NCBI GenBank assembly: GCA_017450685.1 | Contig: JAFSTB010000031.1 | Location: 1-33,929, forward strand | Length of the DNA: 33,929 nt | DNA from: Paludibacteraceae bacterium | GTDB taxonomy: Bacteria; Bacteroidota; Bacteroidia; Bacteroidales; Paludibacteraceae | Reading direction: 5' to 3' | Shown: positions 1-7,367 of the stretch, piece by piece | How positions within the stretch are numbered: the stretch's first letter is position 1 | Layout: the number at the start of each line of letters is the position of its first letter | The notes under the pieces: generated by a model | The model's database searches: none | The model's input: the letters and a program-made list of their open reading frames with translations, nothing else | Told to the model about the DNA's origin: nothing | Program-made: the position numbers and the translations under genes

Positions 1-34
1 TGATTAAATGAGGAATTAGGAATGAGAAGTGTTC

Positions 35-62
35 AGAGTATTCTGAATAATCGGAATACTCT
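35..62. repeat. inverted repeat, 9-bp stem
   Basis: AGAGTATTC at 35-43 is exactly complementary to GAATACTCT at 54-62, with a 10-nt loop. There is no T-run on either side, so it is not a typical intrinsic terminator. Its role is unknown. Confidence 0.55.
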
Positions 63-79
63 ATGGGTACGCAGTAACT

Positions 80-245
80 AACATTTACTCACTAACATTC
101 CCTTCCCTTGGGTGGCGGCGAAACAAAAATAACGAAAATGGTTGCAGTGGCGACCGACTATAATAATAGGGGTTCTCTGCCGCCACCCCTATAGCAAGAG
201 CCGCTCCTTGACGGAGCGGCTCTTTATTAACATTTACTCACTAAC
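80..245. repeat. 17-bp direct repeat pair flanking an inverted repeat
   Basis: AACATTTACTCACTAAC occurs at 80-96 and again, identically, at 229-245. Between the copies lies a 10-bp inverted repeat, GGGTGGCGGC at 110-119 and GCCGCCACCC at 179-188, enclosing 59 nt. After each copy comes a related block (ACATTCCCTTCCCT near 95-108 and ACATTCACTTCCCT near 271-284). The arrangement suggests an imperfect tandem duplication or a small non-autonomous element. No transposase is nearby. Confidence 0.5.
197..230 (+). terminator. intrinsic terminator-like hairpin
   Basis: AGAGCCGCTCC at 197-207 pairs perfectly with GGAGCGGCTCT at 213-223 around a 5-nt loop. A T-rich tail (TTTATT) follows on the plus strand only. 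It would end a plus-strand transcript whose gene lies left of the window. Confidence 0.6.
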
Positions 246-264
246 CGCAGGTGACACACCTGCG
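246..264. repeat. short palindrome, 7-bp stem
   Basis: CGCAGGT (246-252) and ACCTGCG (258-264) form a 7-bp stem with a 5-nt loop. It sits directly after the second copy of the 17-bp direct repeat and is absent from the corresponding place after the first copy, as if inserted. Function unknown. Confidence 0.45.
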
Positions 265-389
265 TACCCAACATTCACTTCCCTGCATTGCCTTATGGTA
301 AAGATTAAAAATTATAGGGAAAATACCGCGATTTTTATTCTTTTTTTAAGAAAAAATTAATAATAGGCAATTTTATTATATCTATATGT

Positions 390-421
390 ATTGTTCACCT
401 TTATAAATCGCCGTACCTTTG
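390..421 (+). promoter_or_regulatory. Bacteroidota-type promoter for the receptor at 481
   Basis: A -33 element ATTG (390-393) and a -7 element TACCTTTG (414-421) are separated by exactly 20 nt, matching the TTTG-N20-TAnnTTTG pattern of Bacteroidota. The leader to the ATG at 481 is about 55 nt. Just before the ATG is a tandem 8-bp repeat, TTTTAGAG at 463-470 and 471-478, where a ribosome site would lie. Confidence 0.8.
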
Positions 422-480
422 CAGCCTGAAATTGCTATTGTTTTTAACTACTATTGATATTCTTTTAGAGTTTTAGAGAA

Positions 481-3279
481 ATGAAACATTTCTACTTAAT
501 CTTTTCTTTTTTTCTTTGTTCTTTCTTTATTGGGTTGTTTTCTCCTCTTTCGGCGCAGACACGCACTATAACGGGTGTAGTGACAGACAAGACGACCCGC
601 GAGACTATGCCCGGTGTGACCATCCTATCCACTATTGACGCTTCCAAAGGTACAGCAACAGACATAGATGGTAAGTTCAGCATAGAGTTGCCCGACGATA
701 TTAAGCCTGAACTGAGGCTGACCTATATCGGTTATGACACTCTTTATGTTACTGCCACCGTCAACAACCTCAATATTGCTATGATTGCCCATAACGAGGT
801 GTTGGATGATGTAGTTATCACCGTTGGGCGTCATGAGCAGAGGCTGACAGATGTGACTGTTTCGATGGAGATAGTCAAGCCTCAGACACTTCGTTCTCAG
901 GCTCCTACCGACTTAAGCAGTACTTTGCAGACATTGCCCGGTGTGGAGATAGTGGATAAGCAACCGAGCATACGTGGCGGTGGCGGCTGGACCTATAGTG
1001 TAGGGTCACGTTGTCAGGTACTGATGGACGAGATGACGATACTGAACCCGAAGACAGGTGAGGTCAACTGGAACAATATACCTTTAGAAAACGTTGAACA
1101 AGTGGAGGTTATCAAGGGGGCATCGTCGGTATTGTATGGTTCGTCGGCTCTTAATGGTGTTATCAATGTGCGCACTCAACGCCCGGGACTGACACCTAAG
1201 ACGAAGATCTCTGCCTTTACAGGCATCTATGACAACTACACGCATTATAAATATACGGGTGACCGTCTGCCTATATATATAGGTGCTGAAGCGTCTCACT
1301 CCCGCCGCAGCGGTAACTTCGATTTCACCGGTGCTGTCAGTGCATTCAAGGATGACGGCTATCGTAAGCAAAGTCATAATAAGCGTATTCGTTTGGGCGG
1401 CAACATGACTTATCATCGTCCTGTGGTCAATAACACCTATCTCTCTGCCGGACTGAACACCAACTACATAGCCAACGACTACGGCGACTTCTTCGTATGG
1501 CGCAGTCCGTCACAGCCTTTGCACCCGTCACCTTTAACCAACTTAGGCAGGAAAGAGCATAACTTCAATATCGACCCCTTCTTCAATTTCCACGATGAGG
1601 AGAAAGGTATTGACCATAAGGTGCGTGGCAGGTTCTATCTCACAGCCGACAATCTGACGCGTCCCTCTTCCACCAAACAACTGCGCGACATCCTGCGTGA
1701 GTCGAACGTAAGCATCGACACCGAAGCCTTGCTCAACTACTATAACCTCTATCAGCAGGGTGATATGAGTTTTGCTGAGCCACTGCTCACCACTCTCTTA
1801 CCCATCATGCCTGATCTGATGAGTGTTCAAGACTTGGCAGGTCTGACCGAATTGGACTGGGCAACGCTGCTCACGAAGATCGACTTAGGTCAACTCATTG
1901 GCAATACCTCCGACCTTTTAGGTAGTGTCGTTAACGGTGTGACCACCGATGGTGTGACCGACCTCATCGGCTATGGTATGAACTATTTCTCCGGTTCCAA
2001 TGAGCCAACCCGCCCTGAGATGACTTACAACGGATATCTTGATTATCAGTTTGCTAAGTCGTGGCAGTCGGGTGTAAGACTAACCACGGGTGTCAACTGG
2101 AACCATATAACCAACACAGCCAATATCACCGGGCGACATGAGACTGACAACTTGGCACTATATATGCAGTACGACCACCGTATTAAAGATCGTCTGTCTC
2201 TGAGTGCCGGTGTGCGCTTTGAGTACTACCGTATGGATAATAAGTTCAAGGAGGCGAACATCAAGATAGGCAATTGGACTTGTCCTGTCCGCCCTGTGTT
2301 GCGTGCCGGTTTGAACTGGAAGATTTATGAGGCAGGTTTCCTTCGTGCTTCTTTCGGACAAGGTTATCGCAACCCTTCCATAACGGAGAAGTTTGCTCGC
2401 AAAGACATAGGTGGTGTGGGTATCTATCCTAACCATGATGTATCACCCGAATCGGGTTTTAACGCCGAGTTGGGCTACAAACAACTCTATAAGTGGAAAC
2501 GTTGGAGCGGCTATGTGGACGTGGCAGGTTTCTACACCGAATATAAGGATATGATTGAATATCAGTTCGGACTGTTTGACAACTCCAATTTCACGATGAT
2601 CAACTCTCTTGGTGACGCTTTCTCGATGTTCAGAAGCATCATCAACCGTGAGCAAGGAGCCGGTCTGGGTATAGGTGCTCAGTTCATTAATGTAAGTCGC
2701 GCCCGTATCTATGGTGCAGAGGTGAGTACGGTAGGTAAGGTGGATATAACCCCCGATATGCAGTTCTCCTACACCATAGGCTACACCTTCACTCAGCCGG
2801 AAGATGTGGATAATGATGACCGTGTGGAGAAAGAGAAGACTTATACTGACCCGCTGCAGATGAAGAATAAGTCGAACGACAGTAAGTACCTCAAATACAG
2901 AAATAAACACAGTTTCAAAGCCACCTTGGACTACCGCGTCAAATGGTTCTCCATCGGCACCAACCTCAGTTACCGCAGCAAGATCTTAGCAGTGGACTAT
3001 CTGATGGTGGATGAACGTGAGAAAGATCATCCCGACTTGATGGATTATGTGCGGTCGTTCATCTTCGGCACCTCGGCTGACGGAGAGAACTTGCACTCCT
3101 ACTGGGAGAAACATAACAAAGGTACGTTTACAATGGATGTGCGCTGTGCCTTCAGATATAAAGAGTTGATGGAGTTGCAGTTTATGGTGAACAACCTGCT
3201 TAACACCGAATATAGTTATCGTCCGATGGCTTTAGCAGCACCCAGAACGTATGTAGTAAGACTTAACTTTACTTTCTAA
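481..3279 (+). CDS. TonB-dependent outer-membrane receptor with carboxypeptidase-D-like N-domain
   Basis: A 932-residue outer-membrane active-transport receptor; the ligand is unknown. Residues 1-26 are a signal peptide ending SAQ. Residues about 27-105 form the CarboxypepD_reg-like domain common in Bacteroidota receptors (GVVTDKTTRETMPGVTI, then IGYDTL). A plug domain follows at about 120-235, with EQVEVIKGASSVLYGSSALN typical of the family. The rest is the 22-strand barrel, ending in an aromatic final strand (VVRLNFTF). Residues about 396-510 are an unusual non-barrel, leucine-rich and apparently helical insert. The gene has its own promoter and is followed after 32 nt by a secreted partner (3312), probably in the same transcript. 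The family is certain; the substrate is not inferable. Confidence 0.93.
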   Translation: MKHFYLIFSFFLCSFFIGLFSPLSAQTRTITGVVTDKTTRETMPGVTILSTIDASKGTATDIDGKFSIELPDDIKPELRLTYIGYDTLYVTATVNNLNIAMIAHNEVLDDVVITVGRHEQRLTDVTVSMEIVKPQTLRSQAPTDLSSTLQTLPGVEIVDKQPSIRGGGGWTYSVGSRCQVLMDEMTILNPKTGEVNWNNIPLENVEQVEVIKGASSVLYGSSALNGVINVRTQRPGLTPKTKISAFTGIYDNYTHYKYTGDRLPIYIGAEASHSRRSGNFDFTGAVSAFKDDGYRKQSHNKRIRLGGNMTYHRPVVNNTYLSAGLNTNYIANDYGDFFVWRSPSQPLHPSPLTNLGRKEHNFNIDPFFNFHDEEKGIDHKVRGRFYLTADNLTRPSSTKQLRDILRESNVSIDTEALLNYYNLYQQGDMSFAEPLLTTLLPIMPDLMSVQDLAGLTELDWATLLTKIDLGQLIGNTSDLLGSVVNGVTTDGVTDLIGYGMNYFSGSNEPTRPEMTYNGYLDYQFAKSWQSGVRLTTGVNWNHITNTANITGRHETDNLALYMQYDHRIKDRLSLSAGVRFEYYRMDNKFKEANIKIGNWTCPVRPVLRAGLNWKIYEAGFLRASFGQGYRNPSITEKFARKDIGGVGIYPNHDVSPESGFNAELGYKQLYKWKRWSGYVDVAGFYTEYKDMIEYQFGLFDNSNFTMINSLGDAFSMFRSIINREQGAGLGIGAQFINVSRARIYGAEVSTVGKVDITPDMQFSYTIGYTFTQPEDVDNDDRVEKEKTYTDPLQMKNKSNDSKYLKYRNKHSFKATLDYRVKWFSIGTNLSYRSKILAVDYLMVDEREKDHPDLMDYVRSFIFGTSADGENLHSYWEKHNKGTFTMDVRCAFRYKELMELQFMVNNLLNTEYSYRPMALAAPRTYVVRLNFTF

Positions 3280-3311
3280 AAAAGATATATCAAACAAAAA
3301 ACAACACAACT

Positions 3312-4829
3312 ATGAAAAGACTATTTACATTATTTACAATGTCTGCAATGGTATTATTGCAAGCAATGGCAGTGAGCGTTACCGACGTTTGCGGTAAGTA
3401 TCAGGGTGACCTAAACATTGGCGGTGACAACTTCGCAAATAAAGAGGTTTATCTGTTTGCCGGTACAGAGTCCAACACCGTCACTTTCGTGTTACCTGAC
3501 TTCACTTTTAGCGGCACTAATCTTGGCAATATTGTTCTGACTAATATTCCGATGGACAATGCCGGTAATCTGACACTGGAAGGTGCCACATTGTATATCG
3601 GTGCCCTCAAAGAAAGAGCAACCATCGATATTATCCCTTCCATTTCCGACGGTGCTACCACCTACCAATCGCAACTCACTTCTGCTTCGGCATCAGTCTT
3701 GTTACAAATCACTGTTGGTTCACTGACTGAACCATTGATAGTGTTCTTTATGGGTAGTCGTCAAACGGGCAACTACGACATCACCAATGGCGGTTTTGAC
3801 GGTAGTTGGACTAACCATGAGATTAATGGTTGGCATAGTTTTGCTTCTGCCACCGGTAAACTTGCAGATATGGTATCCGGCAACACCGGTCAGTTTGTGC
3901 AAAAAGACGGTCATACGGGCAAAGGAGCCTGCATCACCTCTAACATGATTGTAGGTGTAAGAGCCAATGGTACGATGACTAACGGTCAGATGAACGCCGG
4001 TTCGATGACAGCCACTGATGCTACCGGCAACTACGCTTTCTCCGATCCTTCCAACAGCGGTTATAACACGCCTTTTGTCGGCAATCCTGACTCTATCTCC
4101 TTCTGGGTTAAGTATGTACCCGCCGACCGCAATCCTAACAACAGTGTTAATGAGGCTCGTATGCATACAGCCTTGACCACTAACGCTCGTTATCAAGACC
4201 CCGAATCAGGTTCGTATGCCAACGCACGCATAGCCGAGGCTATCAGCAACTACAAAGCCACCTCATCACTCGGATGGCAAAAGATAACCGTACCGTTCGT
4301 TTATAACGGCTCTTCATCGAAAGACAATGTGGCTTATATCTTGCTCACCTTCACCACTTGCTCCACTCCGGGCGGCGGTTCAACTTATTCAACGGGTGGT
4401 TTATTCAGCAAGAAATATTATTACGACAGTTGCTATATCGATGATGTGGCTCTCATCTACGACACTCGTTTGGCAGCCCTTGACTTCAACGGCAAAGGTC
4501 TGTCGCTTACCGGCAACAGCACTGTTGACGAACCATATTCAGACGAGGACTACACCCTCATTGCCACTCCCAAAGGCGTAAGCGCACAATCGTTCATCGG
4601 TTATGATGCCGCTAACAACCGCGCTCTGGTCTATGTGATGGGACATAACTATCCTGCCAATAATTCCAGCTATCGCCTCTACCAAATACAGATGGCTGAA
4701 CCGATACCGACAGGATTAGAGAACACACAAGAGACAATGACCACCACTCGTAAGTTTATGCAGAACGGACAAATCTATATTTTCCACAACAACCATATCT
4801 ACGATGTACTGGGTAATATGATTAAATAA
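3312..4829 (+). CDS. secreted calycin-like / PCMD-type surface protein
   Basis: A 505-residue exported protein partnered with the receptor upstream. A signal peptide covers about residues 1-20 (ends QAMA). Residues about 24-150 look like the Bacteroidota calycin-like beta-barrel domain (starts VTDVCGKYQGDLNIGGD and ends with the FFMGSR strand). From about residue 155 (ITNGGFDGSWTN) to 400 it resembles the PCMD putative carbohydrate-metabolism beta-sandwich domain, including SISFWVKYVPADRN and DDVALIYD. The last about 25 residues (GQIYIFHNNHIYDVLGNMIK) resemble the short C-terminal tail with a YDVLG-like motif found on many secreted Bacteroidales proteins; it could be a sorting tail, but no sorting machinery is in the window. 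There is no lipobox cysteine near the N-terminus. The domain names come from memory of the families. The binding target is unknown; the context suggests a ligand-capture protein for the receptor. Confidence 0.75.
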   Translation: MKRLFTLFTMSAMVLLQAMAVSVTDVCGKYQGDLNIGGDNFANKEVYLFAGTESNTVTFVLPDFTFSGTNLGNIVLTNIPMDNAGNLTLEGATLYIGALKERATIDIIPSISDGATTYQSQLTSASASVLLQITVGSLTEPLIVFFMGSRQTGNYDITNGGFDGSWTNHEINGWHSFASATGKLADMVSGNTGQFVQKDGHTGKGACITSNMIVGVRANGTMTNGQMNAGSMTATDATGNYAFSDPSNSGYNTPFVGNPDSISFWVKYVPADRNPNNSVNEARMHTALTTNARYQDPESGSYANARIAEAISNYKATSSLGWQKITVPFVYNGSSSKDNVAYILLTFTTCSTPGGGSTYSTGGLFSKKYYYDSCYIDDVALIYDTRLAALDFNGKGLSLTGNSTVDEPYSDEDYTLIATPKGVSAQSFIGYDAANNRALVYVMGHNYPANNSSYRLYQIQMAEPIPTGLENTQETMTTTRKFMQNGQIYIFHNNHIYDVLGNMIK

Positions 4830-4861
4830 TTGCCCCTTAGGAATGATTATAGATTAAGAAG

Positions 4862-4896
4862 AACCGACATTGCTTTATAGGCGATGTCGGTTTTTT
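4862..4896 (+). terminator. intrinsic terminator closing the receptor operon
   Basis: AACCGACAT (4862-4870) pairs with ATGTCGGTT (4884-4892). The stem extends inward by TGC/GCG with one G-U pair and is followed by six T residues (4891-4896). It lies 33 nt after the stop of the secreted protein. Confidence 0.85.
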
Positions 4897-4905
4897 GTAT
4901 CTTTG
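4874..4905 (+). promoter_or_regulatory. possible upstream second promoter for mrp
   Basis: TATCTTTG at 4898-4905 is a perfect -7 element. A weak -33, TTTA, sits at 4874-4877, again 20 nt away, but inside the terminator loop. It would be a secondary start 40 bp upstream of the better promoter at 4914-4945. Confidence 0.35.
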
Positions 4906-4913
4906 CGCAGTTA

Positions 4914-4945
4914 TTTGCTCAATTGTGGGAAACGCCGTACCTTTG
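4914..4945 (+). promoter_or_regulatory. Bacteroidota-type promoter for mrp
   Basis: TTTG (4914-4917), 20 nt, then TACCTTTG (4938-4945), in the extended form GCCGTACCTTTG. Transcription would begin around 4950, just upstream of the ATG at 4968. This rules out the longer frame starting at 4884, whose first codons would lie upstream of the transcript. Confidence 0.82.
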
Positions 4946-4967
4946 TGAGTTGAAACAACACATAATT

Positions 4968-6005
4968 ATGTATCCACAGCAGATTATAGATGCTTTGCGT
5001 CGTGTGCGTTATCCGGGCACCGGCAAAGACTTGATAGAGAGTGGTATGTTGGAAGATGACATCCGCATATCAGGTTTAGAAGTTAGTTTTTCTCTTATTT
5101 TTGACAAGGATACCGATCCTTTTTTAAGATCGGTGGAGAAGGCTTCGGAGGTGGCAATTAAGACGTATGTGGAGTCCAACGCGGCAGTACATATCCACCA
5201 TAAGTTTCGTCAGCAGCATATCGCTCCTGAGGCTTCAGACAGTCCTATTATCAATGCTCGCCATATCATTGCCGTTCATTCGGGCAAGGGTGGTGTAGGC
5301 AAATCAACGGTGACTGCCAATCTGGCAATAGCACTGGTCAATGCCGGTTATAGAGTAGGTTTATTGGATGCCGATATTCACGGTCCGAGTCAACCTAAGA
5401 TGTTCCACACGGAAGACTGTCGTCCGGTGGCAGTGGATATAGATGGTCGTTCACTGATAGAACCCATTGAGCAATATGGAGTTAAGATGCTCAGTATCGG
5501 CTTTTTTGTTGACCCCGAGAAAGCCATCATCTGGCGCGGGGGAATGGCAAGCAACGCCATCAAACAGTTGGTTCAAGATGCCGATTGGGGTGAGTTGGAT
5601 TATTTCTTGATAGATATGCCCCCGGGTACAAGTGATATCCATCTCACCATCGTTCAGACGCTGCCTTTGACGGGTGCCATCGTTGTTACTACACCTCAAC
5701 CTGTGGCTTTAGCAGACGCACGCAAAGGGGTGGAGATGTTTCAAAATGAGAAGGTTAATGTGCCGGTATTAGGATTGATAGAGAATATGTCGTGGTTCAC
5801 CCCTGCCGAGTTGCCTGATAACCGCTATTATCTCTTTGGTCGTGACGGCGGCAAACGCCTTGCACAAGAGATGAACATACCTTTGTTAGGTCAGATACCA
5901 TTAGTGCAGTCTATTCGTGAGGCAGGCGATGAAGGTGAACCGATAGCACTTCGCGCGGGACATCCTGCCGCAGAGATATTTGAACAAATAGCCAAACAAC
6001 TATAA
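4968..6005 (+). CDS. mrp: Mrp/NBP35-type Fe-S cluster carrier P-loop ATPase
   Basis: A 345-residue cytoplasmic ATPase thought to carry and hand over iron-sulfur clusters. The N-terminal about 95 residues are the MIP18 (DUF59) domain (MYPQQIIDALRRVRYPGTGKDL). The P-loop domain follows, with the deviant Walker A GKGGVGKST, then DADIHGPSQPKM and LIDMPPGTSD. Where many Mrp proteins have a CxxC cluster ligand, this one reads ENMSWFTPAELPDNRYYLFG with no cysteines, which I recall as usual for Bacteroidota. The start at 4968 is chosen because the promoter -7 ends at 4945 and the protein then begins exactly at the DUF59 domain. The MATE gene follows six nucleotides after the stop, in the same frame. 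Confidence 0.93.
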   Translation: MYPQQIIDALRRVRYPGTGKDLIESGMLEDDIRISGLEVSFSLIFDKDTDPFLRSVEKASEVAIKTYVESNAAVHIHHKFRQQHIAPEASDSPIINARHIIAVHSGKGGVGKSTVTANLAIALVNAGYRVGLLDADIHGPSQPKMFHTEDCRPVAVDIDGRSLIEPIEQYGVKMLSIGFFVDPEKAIIWRGGMASNAIKQLVQDADWGELDYFLIDMPPGTSDIHLTIVQTLPLTGAIVVTTPQPVALADARKGVEMFQNEKVNVPVLGLIENMSWFTPAELPDNRYYLFGRDGGKRLAQEMNIPLLGQIPLVQSIREAGDEGEPIALRAGHPAAEIFEQIAKQL

Positions 6006-6011
6006 CTGATT

Positions 6012-7367
6012 GTGTCCACCGTTAAAGCCACAGAATTAGGGACTAAGCCTATTCGCCATTTGCTTATACAATATTCGATGCCCGCCATCATAGCGATGAC
6101 GGCTTCGTCGCTTTACAATATTGCGGATAGTATCTTCATCGGTCACGGTTGCGGAGCATTAGCGTTGTCGGGTCTGACTGCAGCCAAACCTTTTATGGAT
6201 ATATGTGCTGCCTTTGGCAGTTTTGTAGGAGTGGGTGCCAGTACTTTAGTGGCTATTTTCTTAGGTGAAAAGAACTACGAATCCGCCGGTCGCACATTAG
6301 GAAATGTGATTGTGCTTAATGTTCTTCTCAGTTCGATAGTGATGGCTGTAGGACTTATATGGCTTGACCCTATCCTACTCGCTTTTGGTGCGAGCGAGAA
6401 CACACTGGTCTATGCACACGAGTATATGGAGATTATCCTTTGGGGTAATATCCTCACCCATATCTATTTTGGTCTTAACAACATGCTTCGTTCGATGGGT
6501 CACCCGAAGATTTCGATGGTGGCAACCATAGTGGCAGTGGTGGTCAATATAGTGTTGGATCCTATTTTTATTTTCACTATGGGTATGGGTGTTCGCGGTG
6601 CTGCATTAGCCACAATCATTGCTCAGGCGGTGTCGGTGGTATGGCAGATGCGCGTCTTCCTCAATCCGAACGAAGTGCTGCATTTTCATCGCGGTATATG
6701 GCGGCTGAATAAGCAGATCACATTGCGCTCATTTGCTATCGGCACCTCACCTTTCTTAATGAACATAGCCCACTGTTTTGTGGTTATTATCATCAATCGT
6801 CAGTTGCTGCGCTTCGGCGGTGATATGGCACTTGCCACCTACGGTATAATCAACCGTTTTACTTTCATCTTTGCCATGGTGGTGATGGGTCTTAACCAAG
6901 GTATGCAACCTATTGTGGGGTATAACTACGGTGCTCGTCAGTACCACCGTATGCTTCGCGCTTTTCGCTTAACAGCCATCTTCGCCACCGTGGTGATAGG
7001 TATGATGTTCGTTTTGGCGCAAGCGGTACCCGAACTTATCATTCGCCTTTTCACCCACGATACCGAACTATTGGCGGTTTCTATTACGCCGATGCGAATA
7101 GTATGTTCAGCGATGTTAGTGGTAGGTTTTCAGATGGTAACCGGCAATTTCTTCACCAGCATAGGGATGGCAGGGAAAGCCATCTTTCTTTCCTTGACAC
7201 GCCAAGTGCTGTTTCTCATACCATTGACAATGACTATGCCTTTGCTCTTTGCCGACCCCATTATGGGTGTATGGTGGAGTCTGCCGGTGAGTGACACTCT
7301 ATCGGCAATAGCGGCGGCAGTGATGCTCTTAGTGCAAGTGCCTAAATTCCGAAAAGAAGAGGTTTAG
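6012..7367 (+). CDS. MATE-family efflux transporter
   Basis: A 451-residue inner-membrane multidrug/sodium antiporter-type exporter with about 12 membrane segments in two similar halves. The N-terminus (KATELGTKPIRHLLIQYSMP, then ASSLYNIADSIFIG) is typical of Bacteroidales MATE proteins. It starts with GTG at 6012. No in-frame ATG gives a complete first helix, and upstream in the same frame lies the mrp stop at 6003-6005, so GTG is the only good choice. Spacing to mrp is 6 nt with no separate promoter, so expression is probably by translational coupling. Its last four bases overlap the end of the convergent receptor gene. The substrate is unknown. Confidence 0.9.
   Translation: MSTVKATELGTKPIRHLLIQYSMPAIIAMTASSLYNIADSIFIGHGCGALALSGLTAAKPFMDICAAFGSFVGVGASTLVAIFLGEKNYESAGRTLGNVIVLNVLLSSIVMAVGLIWLDPILLAFGASENTLVYAHEYMEIILWGNILTHIYFGLNNMLRSMGHPKISMVATIVAVVVNIVLDPIFIFTMGMGVRGAALATIIAQAVSVVWQMRVFLNPNEVLHFHRGIWRLNKQITLRSFAIGTSPFLMNIAHCFVVIIINRQLLRFGGDMALATYGIINRFTFIFAMVVMGLNQGMQPIVGYNYGARQYHRMLRAFRLTAIFATVVIGMMFVLAQAVPELIIRLFTHDTELLAVSITPMRIVCSAMLVVGFQMVTGNFFTSIGMAGKAIFLSLTRQVLFLIPLTMTMPLLFADPIMGVWWSLPVSDTLSAIAAAVMLLVQVPKFRKEEV

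Larger units (their letters stand above)
1..390. other. gene-free leader rich in inverted repeats
   Basis: No convincing gene is present here. A 72-codon frame at 142-360 runs across the hairpins below, resembles no protein I know and is not called. The stretch holds four inverted repeats (35-62, 110-188, 197-223, 246-264) and a 17-bp direct repeat (80-96 and 229-245). It looks like the 3' flank of a gene left of the window plus a repeat-rich spacer. Which parts are mobile and which are just terminator cannot be settled from one copy. Confidence 0.6.

Noticed and set aside
142..360. 72-codon open frame in the leader region
   Set aside because: It runs through the inverted repeats and the terminator hairpin, has no promoter or ribosome site, and its composition is not protein-like.
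422..480. Cobalamin or other riboswitch ahead of the first TonB receptor
   Set aside because: The leader is only about 55 nt and shows no B12-box or similar conserved motif.
4884..4967. 28 extra residues at the N-terminus of mrp
   Set aside because: This stretch is the terminator T-run plus promoter elements; the transcript should begin after 4945 and the family domain begins exactly at the ATG at 4968.
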